Below, piece after piece: positions 1-7,925 of a stretch of DNA of 64,000 nucleotides. The translations under genes were made by a program, and so were the position numbers. The DNA comes from Saprospiraceae bacterium (GTDB taxonomy: Bacteria; Bacteroidota; Bacteroidia; Chitinophagales; Saprospiraceae), in assembly GCA_020631235.1 (NCBI GenBank), contig JAHDHQ010000008.1, positions 109,979 to 173,978 of the forward strand, in the 5' to 3' direction. Position 1 is the first letter of the stretch. Each line of letters starts with the position of its first letter. A model generated the notes under the pieces. It saw nothing but the letters and a program-made list of their open reading frames with translations, was not told the origin of the DNA and did not search any database.

Positions 1-920
1 ATGATTTTCCGTTTGGCATAGCACCTATAGGATTATCTGGACTTATTTGGCCTCGTTCAGAGTGTTTTTTGGCCGAAACAGCCCAACGAAATAACATTCC
101 TTATACTTTGAGTACTGTAGCTACTGAAACTCCAGAAATGGTGGCAGACTACATCTCTTCGCCAAATGCTTGGTTTCAGCTGTATCCGCCCAAACTAGAA
201 AAAGACAAAAAAGATATATTGAGACGTGTGTGGAATGCTGGATTTAGAACATTATTAGTGACGGCTGATGTACCGACTCCGAGTCGACGAGAAAGGGCCA
301 TCAGAGCTGGTTTTTCTCGATCTCCGAGCATTACACCATCTTTTGTTTGGCAAGGAGTTAAACGCCCGCAATGGAGTATTGCTACTTTGAAAAATGGCTT
401 ACCTAAACTCAAAACCATTGCACCTTATGCAAGTGGTGCTGATGGTGAATCAGTAGCTAACTATTTAAAAGAAAATATGCGAGGAAGCCTGACATGGGAG
501 TATTGTAAAATATTGCGGGAAGAGTGGAAAGGAAATTTAGTCCTTAAAGGGATTATGGATAAACAAGATGCAATCAAAGCGGCGTCCTTAGGATTTGATG
601 GAATACTGGTTTCAAATCATGGTGGTCGCCAATTTGATGGTGCACCTGCGGCCATCGAAGTTTTGGCAGATATTCGAAAAGTAGTGCCTTCTGATGTGAA
701 AATATTGTTTGATAGTGGTGTTAGAAGTGGTTTAGATGTTTTAAAAGCAATAAGTTTAGGCGCTGATTTTGTATTGCTAGGTCGTGCTTTTATGTATGGC
801 TTAGCTGGACTTGGAGTATTCGGCGGTGACCATGTGATAGAAATTTTAAGGCAAGATTTATTAAACAATATGACTCAGTTAGGCATCGAATCATTGAATG
901 CATTAAAACTAATTGATTAA
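1..920 (+). CDS. FMN-dependent alpha-hydroxy-acid dehydrogenase (5' partial)
   Basis: The reading frame is open from the left edge (codons start at base 3) to a TAA at 918-920, so the N-terminus lies outside the window. A TTG at 69 is in frame, but codons upstream of it already read PFGIAPIGLSGLIWP, which is typical of this family, so 69 is not the start. The protein oxidises 2-hydroxy acids such as lactate using FMN in a TIM barrel. Visible signatures are the RRERAIRAGF segment, the active-site motif SNHGGRQFDG (catalytic His codon at 618-620) and the FMN-phosphate region DSGVRSGLDV followed by GADFVLLGRAF. The substrate (lactate, mandelate or glycolate) cannot be decided from the sequence. 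The next gene starts 14 bases downstream and may be co-transcribed. Confidence 0.9.
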   Translation, partial: DFPFGIAPIGLSGLIWPRSECFLAETAQRNNIPYTLSTVATETPEMVADYISSPNAWFQLYPPKLEKDKKDILRRVWNAGFRTLLVTADVPTPSRRERAIRAGFSRSPSITPSFVWQGVKRPQWSIATLKNGLPKLKTIAPYASGADGESVANYLKENMRGSLTWEYCKILREEWKGNLVLKGIMDKQDAIKAASLGFDGILVSNHGGRQFDGAPAAIEVLADIRKVVPSDVKILFDSGVRSGLDVLKAISLGADFVLLGRAFMYGLAGLGVFGGDHVIEILRQDLLNNMTQLGIESLNALKLID

Positions 921-934
921 ATCTAAAGACAATT

Positions 935-1816
935 ATGAAAGACAGGAGACAATTTATGCAGATGACCACCGCTGCTGTGGCTGGTAGTTTATTATTACCC
1001 CAATGGGCTTGCCATTCCTCTGGAAAATTGTCAAATGTTGATATGGATGGATTGACATCGTTTGGTATACAGCTCTATACATTAAAAGATATATTGCCCA
1101 CTGATCCTAAAGCTGTGATTAAGCAATTAGTTGATTTTGGTTATACGCAAATAGAAGGGTATGAAGGGCCGCAAGGCTTGTATTGGGGAATGGGCCATTC
1201 GGACTTTAAACGATTTTTAGATGATATAGGTATGTCCATGCCTGCAGCACACTGCAATATTTATGAGGATTTTGAACAAAAAGTAATCGAGGCTGCCTCT
1301 ATAAATGTAGAATATCTTGTTTGTCCCTGGGTCGGTCCTCAGAAGAGTGTAGATGGCTGGGCTGAAATTTGTAAGTTATTTAATAAATGTGGTGCTATTT
1401 GCAAGAAACATGGAATCAAGTTTGCCTACCATAATCACGCCTATACTTTTAAGGCTTTTACCGGAATGATCCCGATTGATTACTTGATGGAGCATACGGA
1501 TCCTGAATTAGTACATCATGAAATGGACATTTATTGGGTGGTGACGGGCGGCGCGGATCCTGTAGATTATCTGACTAAATACAGCGGACGCTTTAGATTG
1601 TGTCATATAAAAGATCGAATGGTCGACGCTGGAGATGAGCAACATGCTTCTTGTGATTTAGGTACGGGCATGATTGATTTTCCTCAAGTATTAAAGGTGG
1701 CAAAGGAGCAAGGAATGAAATATTTTTTGATGGAACAAGAGAGGTATGATCATTCTTCGCCGATAAAATCTGCTGAAATTGGCGCAAGTTATTTAAAGGG
1801 TTTGAGGTTTAATTGA
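935..1816 (+). CDS. Tat-exported sugar phosphate isomerase/epimerase-like TIM-barrel protein
   Basis: A 293-residue protein of the xylose isomerase-like/AP endonuclease 2 TIM-barrel superfamily. The N-terminus carries a twin-arginine signal (DRRQFMQMTTAAVAGS) followed by a possible lipobox ending in Cys at about residue 26 (LPQWAC), which suggests folded export and possibly lipid anchoring. The barrel shows the usual metal-ligand pattern: HNHAYTF in the middle, HHEMDIYWV, then CHIKDR and a late Glu in FLMEQERYDH. Bacteroidetes encode many such exported isomerase-like proteins, usually in sugar or hydroxy-acid catabolism, but the substrate cannot be read here. Position 14 bases after the FMN dehydrogenase suggests a shared transcript. 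Confidence 0.82.
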   Translation: MKDRRQFMQMTTAAVAGSLLLPQWACHSSGKLSNVDMDGLTSFGIQLYTLKDILPTDPKAVIKQLVDFGYTQIEGYEGPQGLYWGMGHSDFKRFLDDIGMSMPAAHCNIYEDFEQKVIEAASINVEYLVCPWVGPQKSVDGWAEICKLFNKCGAICKKHGIKFAYHNHAYTFKAFTGMIPIDYLMEHTDPELVHHEMDIYWVVTGGADPVDYLTKYSGRFRLCHIKDRMVDAGDEQHASCDLGTGMIDFPQVLKVAKEQGMKYFLMEQERYDHSSPIKSAEIGASYLKGLRFN

Positions 1817-1864
1817 TTCTCATTTATAAGTCATCTAATATTGCAAAAATGCTTATAAAACTTT

Positions 1865-2377
1865 ATGGAGATTATTGTAATTAAGGAGTCTATTATACAG
1901 GTAGATGTAGAAGTTATTGTAAATCCCGCGAATGCACAACTGCTTAAAGGTGGAGGATTATCAGGAGTTATCCATAAAGCTGCCGGTCACGAATTATTAG
2001 AATATCTAACACATTGGAAACAAGAAAACAAAACTCCATTTTTAGATGTCGGAGAACTTGTACTCAGTCCTTCGTTTAATTTGACAACTAAAAAAATCAT
2101 ACATACAGTTGGTCCAATTTGGAACAATGGAACGAAAGGGGAAAAAGAAGTTTTGTACAAGTGTTACCAAAACTGCTTACAATTAGCTGAAGAAAACCAG
2201 TTGAGATCTATAGCCTTTCCAAACATAAGTACTGGTATTTATGGTTTTCCGCCATCGCTGGCAGCTCCTATTGCCATTAGTGCTGTAAAATCATTTGCTG
2301 CGCAAGCCATCAAAAAAGTTGTTTTTACTTGTTTTGATGAGGAAAACTATACCATATATCGCACACTTTTGAGTTAG
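1865..2377 (+). CDS. Macro domain protein (ADP-ribose binding/hydrolysing)
   Basis: A 170-residue stand-alone macro domain. The ADP-ribose pocket is easy to see: IVNPANAQLLKGGGLSG with IHKAAG near residues 18-42, the phosphate-binding loop NISTGIYGFP around residues 119-128, and GPIWNNG in between. Proteins of this size (the YmdB type) deacetylate O-acetyl-ADP-ribose or remove ADP-ribose from proteins or nucleic acids. The Asn and Gly-rich loop used by active members are present. It has no signal peptide, so it is cytoplasmic. The stop overlaps the convergent downstream gene by four bases. Which ADP-ribosyl substrate it acts on is not inferable. Confidence 0.9.
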   Translation: MEIIVIKESIIQVDVEVIVNPANAQLLKGGGLSGVIHKAAGHELLEYLTHWKQENKTPFLDVGELVLSPSFNLTTKKIIHTVGPIWNNGTKGEKEVLYKCYQNCLQLAEENQLRSIAFPNISTGIYGFPPSLAAPIAISAVKSFAAQAIKKVVFTCFDEENYTIYRTLLS

Positions 2378-3084
2378 TTAGAACTCGTCGGTTTCTGGTG
2401 TTTAAATTTAGGAACAAAATGATTTAAATAAATAATCATACCTATATAAGTGATCATAAGTGTAGGAACACTAGTGTTAAAACCTAAGTCAAATGCCGGT
2501 ATATTAAAGAGTTCTCTAAAAGACGTGGTAGCGATAGAAAGCATAAATACAATTCCAAAGACAAACAAACCAATGATAGCAGCCTTGTTTTTTATGCTTC
2601 TTTGAACACCATTTTTACCCTCCTGTCGGAAAAAATAAAAAAGTAGCCCTACAATAGCTATAGCTTCGATGCCAATAGCTTGGTATACATTGGTAGCATA
2701 ATTACCTAAACCAATGGCTTCGCTTTCTAAGCCGAAAATATGATGGGGATGACCTGAAAAGAAATCCAAAACAAAATGACCAAGCACTAAAGCAGAGCCA
2801 ATCAAACCAATTTTGGTTTCTTTAAAAATCAACTTGCCAATGAAGAAAATGATGATTAGCCATGCAATAAGCGGAATTAGATCATGGCTATACAACATGT
2901 TTACAGCCATGTTGCTAACCGTTGTGTCGAAAACATCATCTGGAGTTGTTCTTTCTAAGCCTAAATAATGGAATATAAACCATAATAAGTCTTGTAACTG
3001 AGAGGCAAATAAGAAATAGAGCAAGGTACCTTTTGGGTATTTTTGATAAGCAACTAAAGCGGTGGCATAGTGTCCTGCAAGCAT
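2374..3084 (-). CDS. Multi-pass membrane protein resembling YdjM-type membrane metal-dependent hydrolases
   Basis: A 236-residue integral membrane protein with about five or six hydrophobic helices. The start MLAGHYATALVAYQKYPKG followed by a QLQDLLW segment, a SHDLIPLIAW segment and the later LGHFVLDFFSGHPHH resembles the family often annotated as membrane-bound metal-dependent hydrolase, which has conserved His and Asp residues facing the membrane. No enzymatic role has been shown that I can cite, and the match is by pattern only. It is convergent with the macro gene and overlaps it by four bases, so the two are not in one operon. Confidence 0.6.
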   Translation of the reverse strand: MLAGHYATALVAYQKYPKGTLLYFLFASQLQDLLWFIFHYLGLERTTPDDVFDTTVSNMAVNMLYSHDLIPLIAWLIIIFFIGKLIFKETKIGLIGSALVLGHFVLDFFSGHPHHIFGLESEAIGLGNYATNVYQAIGIEAIAIVGLLFYFFRQEGKNGVQRSIKNKAAIIGLFVFGIVFMLSIATTSFRELFNIPAFDLGFNTSVPTLMITYIGMIIYLNHFVPKFKHQKPTSSN

Positions 3085-3444
3085 AAGCGTATTTTTACTT
3101 TAAATATTAAAGCAAAAATAAAATTATACTTTATAATCTAAAGTAAAAATGAAAAATAAACTCAAATTTCGTTTGAAATGGGAGATAGCTCATTTGATGA
3201 TAGATAACTAAATGAGGCTTAATTTTTTGGTCAGGCACTTATAGAATCTACAGAAAAGGTTAGATTGACCATGGTTTTAACTGGAAACATCTGGTAATTT
3301 AGTAATGCTAATAAAAGAAGTTGATGGCAATGCTTTCTATTTATTAAACTAGCCATATTATAAGGAAATTGCGCAGAATACTTATTGAAAGTAACCAATT
3401 GTTTAAAATTATGAAAGAGTGCTACTTAAGCCATTAAATTTGAC
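3085..3444. other. Intergenic region between divergent genes
   Basis: About 360 bases between the minus-strand membrane protein and the plus-strand propeller sensor, so it should hold divergent promoters. A TAAATTTG at 3435-3442 fits the Bacteroidetes -7 consensus TAnnTTTG but sits directly against the apparent start of the sensor, which leaves almost no leader. A short ATG frame at 3411 stops after eight codons. I see no RNA gene or strong hairpin. Confidence 0.4.
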
Positions 3445-6400
3445 ATAAAGATTAACACAATCAGGACTCATCCAATCATCTTAAGCCTTTTAGTTATCCT
3501 TGGTTTTTTTAAAGCCAAAAGTAATGCCCAAGATCTACATAATTTAGAATTTAAATCATTCGGAATTGAGGAAGGCCTTTCTCAAAATACAGTTTATGAT
3601 ATTACTGAATGTGATCAAGGGTTTTTGTGGCTAGCAACCATAGATGGCCTTAATCGATTTGATGGTAAATCATTTAAAAAATTTAAAAGTAATGTAAGTG
3701 ATCATGCTAAAGTAGGTTCAGTTTTCACCAGAGTAGAAAATCTTGACCCACACACTCTATTGCTTGGATCACCCAATGGTCTGATCTGCTTTGATTTAAA
3801 ACGACTCGTTTTTAAATCATTCAATGAAGTTTTTGAGCGTTTACCATTTGATAATACAGGTACGGTACATGATCTTTACATAGCTAGTAATGGCAAAATA
3901 TACCTTAGCCAAAATAATTTTTTTTATGTTATTGATACGAATCAAGACCTAGTAATTAAAGAAGAACTAAAGTCTCCAATTTGGCATTTTACAGACGATA
4001 AGCAGGGTAATGTTTATGGGCATTCTAACCATGAAATATTTTTACTTTCTCGTTCAAAAATGGTCCACCAAGTGATTCATTGGGGAGATATTCGTCAAAG
4101 AGAAATAAAGGATGTAACATTTTCTGAGCTGGGTAATTTCATGGCCATTAAAGAGACAGCCATTCTGGCTTTTGATTTAAAAAATGACACCCTTTTTGTG
4201 CGATCAACAGAAATACCCTTGAAGGCTTCTTTTTCAAGTTTGCAAGTAACTAGAAAAGAATCCTTATGGATTGGTACTCGAGATAAAGGGGTTTTTAAGT
4301 ATGATATAAAATCTAAGCAATTACTAAGTAGTCTCAAAGGATTGAATAATCGTTTAGCTTCACAGTTTATTTTGTGTATCTATGAATCCGTCCGTGGTAC
4401 TACCCACATAGGTACGAGTGGCGGAGGATTTGGTATTCATTTAAATGAGTCACAATATATAAAGCATGTAAGACCTGGTAACAACATGGATAATAGTTCT
4501 GTTGACAATATGGTTTTTGGTTTGTCATACGCTGAAGATGGATCGATATTATTTGGAGGGCTAAATTCGGGTCTTAAGATGTATAATCCTACATCAAGTG
4601 AGATGCATCATTATCAAACGGATCATCTTCCTAAAGAAGCCATGAACATGTACGATTTTGAATGTTTAAATGATGAAGTTTACATTGCTTCGTGGTATGG
4701 ATTATTAAAACTTGATCATGAAAAGCAATTGGTTGACCTGGAATCTAACAAAGAAAACATTGACAGATTATATTGTCTCCTTAAGCTTAACGAAAACGAA
4801 CTCTTGCTCGGTGGTGAAAGTGGATTGTTTATTTATAATCTAAAATCCCAAGCTTACAAACAAGCACCTAAACAAGATTCAAATCTCCAAATGTCTGATC
4901 TTATTATTCGATTTATGGATCGCTTAGATAGTCAGAACATATTATTAGCGACCACTAATCATAGTTTAGTTGTATACAATGTTAGCACCAAACAACTTAA
5001 GGATTTTGAAGAATTAAAATCCTTTTCTAGTTCAGCAAGGCATTTTTTTATAGATGATGATCAGATTTTCTTAGCTACTGACAATGGTCTTTTATTATTG
5101 GACAGGTCTTTTAAGATTAAGCGACATTGGACTAAAAAAGAAGACTTAGCTAATGCGTTTATTTACGCTGTACTAAAAGATGAAAACGGCTACGTGTGGG
5201 TATCCACTAATTATGGAATTTCAAGAATAGATCTTTCAAATGATCGAGTCATTAACTTTAATAAATTGGATGGATTGCAAGATTACGAATTTAACACTGC
5301 TTCGGCTCTCCAATTTCCAGAAAACAAACTGGCCTTCGGAGGAGTCAATGGGTTTAATATTATCGACACAAAGAAGTTTTATGCCGAGCAATCTATAAGC
5401 TCACCCAACTTAAATGAAGTGTACATAAATCAGGTAAAGTACCCTGTGCATCGTGTAGAACCCAACCAATCGATAGCGCTTCCCTATGATTCGAATTATC
5501 TAAATTTCTATTTTAACAACACAGATCATTGGACTAAAAAACCGGAATATTGGTACAGCTTATCGGGTTTAGATACAACTTGGATATCGAATGGTCATAA
5601 TACACATGTAAATTATTCAAAGCTAGCTCCGGGTAAATACGTTTTTTTACTTAAAACAGCAATTAATGGATCATATAGTGAACCTGTGGAAGCCCTAAGC
5701 ATAATTATCCACCCTGCATTTTGGCAAACTAAAGTGTTTAAGTTATGCTTTTTAATACTAGGTCTACTCATGATCTATGCGGGATATCGTTTTTTCCTCA
5801 ACAAAAAAACGAAACAATTTAAAAATGAAAAACGGATTCGAGATTTAGAAGCTAAAATGATGAAGTATAAGATGAATCCTCATTTTATCTTTAATACACT
5901 CAATGCTTTAAAGCATCATGCTCTATTTAAACCAAAACAAGAAACGGCAGAATATGTCACTGAATTCTCCGAACTCATACGTGGAATCCTAGACTATAGC
6001 GACAAAGAAACTATTTCACTGGCTAAAGATATACGCTGGACAGAAAGATATATACACACAGAAAACAAACGCTTATCCAATCAGGTAAAATATGATGTTA
6101 AGGTGGATCCCAATCTAAATATTCATTCGATTAAGGTTCCTCCATTTTTATTACAAGCGTTTATAGAGGAAGTTATCTGGCAAAGGCTAGTGCACAATAA
6201 AGATAGATTGGAACTCACAATCATGTATAAAAAGAACGAGCTTGGATTCGAGATAATTATAGAAGATAATGGATCAAATCTCCCAACAAACATCAGCGAA
6301 ACAAAATACAATGGACTGGCGCTTGCCTATGAAAGAATACGTCATTTTAATAAAATTAAGAATGGATATTCCATCAATGTGGATGATCAAATTTCAGATG

Positions 6401-6453
6401 TTCACAACATTGACATAAATAGAAAAATCATCCGATTTTTAAATCATAACTAA
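3445..6453 (+). CDS. Propeller sensor with degenerate LytS-like histidine kinase domain
   Basis: About 1002 residues: a signal peptide, a periplasmic two-component-regulator beta-propeller (repeats such as FLWLATIDGLNRFDG, VWVSTNYGISRID), a Y_Y_Y-like domain (YWYSLSGLDTTW), one membrane helix near residues 763-785, then a LytS-type kinase module. The frame has no ATG, GTG or TTG before 3625, yet the signal peptide and first repeat lie upstream of that TTG, so the start was placed at the ATA at 3445 as the best fit. The histidine motif is intact (NPHFIFN, H813). The ATP site is not: the N-box Asn is Glu (E909), the next His is Gln, the G1 motif reads DNGSN and no G2 glycine is seen. It probably senses and binds a partner without phosphorylating it. 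The LytTR regulator downstream is the obvious partner. Confidence 0.72.
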   Translation: MKINTIRTHPIILSLLVILGFFKAKSNAQDLHNLEFKSFGIEEGLSQNTVYDITECDQGFLWLATIDGLNRFDGKSFKKFKSNVSDHAKVGSVFTRVENLDPHTLLLGSPNGLICFDLKRLVFKSFNEVFERLPFDNTGTVHDLYIASNGKIYLSQNNFFYVIDTNQDLVIKEELKSPIWHFTDDKQGNVYGHSNHEIFLLSRSKMVHQVIHWGDIRQREIKDVTFSELGNFMAIKETAILAFDLKNDTLFVRSTEIPLKASFSSLQVTRKESLWIGTRDKGVFKYDIKSKQLLSSLKGLNNRLASQFILCIYESVRGTTHIGTSGGGFGIHLNESQYIKHVRPGNNMDNSSVDNMVFGLSYAEDGSILFGGLNSGLKMYNPTSSEMHHYQTDHLPKEAMNMYDFECLNDEVYIASWYGLLKLDHEKQLVDLESNKENIDRLYCLLKLNENELLLGGESGLFIYNLKSQAYKQAPKQDSNLQMSDLIIRFMDRLDSQNILLATTNHSLVVYNVSTKQLKDFEELKSFSSSARHFFIDDDQIFLATDNGLLLLDRSFKIKRHWTKKEDLANAFIYAVLKDENGYVWVSTNYGISRIDLSNDRVINFNKLDGLQDYEFNTASALQFPENKLAFGGVNGFNIIDTKKFYAEQSISSPNLNEVYINQVKYPVHRVEPNQSIALPYDSNYLNFYFNNTDHWTKKPEYWYSLSGLDTTWISNGHNTHVNYSKLAPGKYVFLLKTAINGSYSEPVEALSIIIHPAFWQTKVFKLCFLILGLLMIYAGYRFFLNKKTKQFKNEKRIRDLEAKMMKYKMNPHFIFNTLNALKHHALFKPKQETAEYVTEFSELIRGILDYSDKETISLAKDIRWTERYIHTENKRLSNQVKYDVKVDPNLNIHSIKVPPFLLQAFIEEVIWQRLVHNKDRLELTIMYKKNELGFEIIIEDNGSNLPTNISETKYNGLALAYERIRHFNKIKNGYSINVDDQISDVHNIDINRKIIRFLNHN

Positions 6454-6594
6454 GTTTTATCATGCTTATTAAACCAAATGCTCATTCATATCTGCTGGAT
6501 AATTAGTCACTATACATTATATCCTTTTCTTCCCTTAAGTTCGAACCAGCATCATGCGAGTTGTAATTCATTAAAATCAATTAACTTAAAAGCT

Positions 6595-7071
6595 ATGAAA
6601 TATCTTATCATCACTAGTCTACTTTCCGTGCTTACCATTTCCTCGTGCTTCGCCCAACAATTAGACCGTTCCTTAATTGCATCGACCGGGTTTTATAATC
6701 AGGAGGGAAATGTAAAGCTGCATTTTGCCATAGGAGAAACAGCAATTTCCAGACATCAAAATGACATCGTTTTAACGGAAGGGTTTTATCAAGATGCTAG
6801 AAAAATGCCCTCTTCAGTAATCACTAATCAGCTATCTGTGGAGACCAGTCTATATCCTAATCCTGCCACTCATAAGATTGTAATAGACATAGAAGCGGAG
6901 GAAAAACACAATGTAGAAGTGTATAATTCACTCGGCCAGGTGGTTCTTCATCCACATAGTTTTGTTGGTCAATGTGACCTTAATATTTCGACATGGCCAC
7001 TTGGTCAATACTTTATTAAAATTTCAAATAGTCATGGTAGATCCAACATTCATACCTTCATCAAGGTATAA
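6595..7071 (+). CDS. Small T9SS type A sorting-domain protein
   Basis: A 158-residue secreted protein. An in-frame ATG exists at 6478, but the ATG at 6595 starts a clean signal peptide (MKYLIITSLLSVLTISSCFA) and is preferred. After cleavage comes a short region (GEISIGE-like IGETAISRH, then LTEGFYQ) seen in many Bacteroidetes proteins, followed by a T9SS type A sorting domain of about 75 residues: LYPNPATHKIVID, VEVYNSLGQVV, LGQYFIKIS and a basic end. There is almost no cargo domain between signal and sorter, so it may be a surface or secreted small protein of unknown role. It lies between the sensor and the LytTR regulator, 95 bases before the latter. Confidence 0.78.
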   Translation: MKYLIITSLLSVLTISSCFAQQLDRSLIASTGFYNQEGNVKLHFAIGETAISRHQNDIVLTEGFYQDARKMPSSVITNQLSVETSLYPNPATHKIVIDIEAEEKHNVEVYNSLGQVVLHPHSFVGQCDLNISTWPLGQYFIKISNSHGRSNIHTFIKV

Positions 7072-7166
7072 ACTAATAATCTAGCTACATCTATTTTCGA
7101 ATAATTGTAATTTAGATAAAGTACATAACTAAATGTCACATAACCAGTGGTTCTAACAATAATCCT

Positions 7167-7925
7167 ATGAAGACTATACTCATTGATGATGAAATGAATA
7201 GCTTAGAAATTATGGAATATGATCTCAAGCAATTAAATGAAAACATTGAAGTTGTTGCTGCATGTACCAATCCAGTAGAAGGTTTAAAGGCGATCAACAA
7301 TCTGAAACCAGAGCTAATCATGTTAGACATTGAAATGCCTAATTTAAATGGATTTGAGCTACTGGATTTGTTGCCAAACTTGGATCACTATAAAATTATT
7401 TTTGTAACTGCGTATAACCAGTATGCCATCAAAGCATTCCAATATTTAGCCATAGATTATCTTTTAAAACCAGTGACTAAGGAAGCATTAAGCATGGCTA
7501 TAAATTTAGCAAAAAGGACGTCTAGAAGACTGGATAAGAATGAGTTAGATATCCTAAAATCTAGTGTTTCTTCACATGAAAGAAATACTGAAATGTTAGT
7601 TGTTTCTACAAGCGACGGGTACAAACAAATGAAAATAAAGGATATCGTCAGGTGCCAATCAACAAGCAACTACACCGAGATTTACTTAAAGGATGAACCA
7701 AAAATATTAATCTCCAAGACCTTAAAGTATTTTGATGAAATGTTAGTCCCAATGGGTTTTCTGAGAGTACATCAATCACACCTCATTCAAGCCGACTGCA
7801 TTGACAGTTACCATAAAAATGATGGTGGCTTTATAAAAATGAAAGATGGAGCAACAATCAGTGTTTCTAGGGCAAAAAAGAATTTTGTTCAAGACTATTT
7901 TAAGCATTTGAGTATTAATCAATAA
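7167..7925 (+). CDS. LytTR-family response regulator
   Basis: A 252-residue cytoplasmic regulator with an N-terminal receiver and a C-terminal LytTR DNA-binding domain. The receiver is complete: acidic pair in LIDDE (residues 6-9), phosphoacceptor D54 in IMLDIEMP, Thr in FVTAYN and Lys in LLKPV. The LytTR part (about residues 145-245) shows the IVRCQSTSNYTEIYL strand, FLRVHQSHLI and a late VSRAKK, all typical. LytTR proteins bind direct repeats upstream of their targets. The partner kinase is likely the convergent intact LytS gene, whose 3' end overlaps this one by 11 bases, with the degenerate propeller sensor upstream as a possible second input. Confidence 0.93.
   Translation: MKTILIDDEMNSLEIMEYDLKQLNENIEVVAACTNPVEGLKAINNLKPELIMLDIEMPNLNGFELLDLLPNLDHYKIIFVTAYNQYAIKAFQYLAIDYLLKPVTKEALSMAINLAKRTSRRLDKNELDILKSSVSSHERNTEMLVVSTSDGYKQMKIKDIVRCQSTSNYTEIYLKDEPKILISKTLKYFDEMLVPMGFLRVHQSHLIQADCIDSYHKNDGGFIKMKDGATISVSRAKKNFVQDYFKHLSINQ

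Noticed and set aside
3411..3437. ATG upstream of the propeller sensor as a possible start
   Set aside because: It is in another frame and stops after eight codons.
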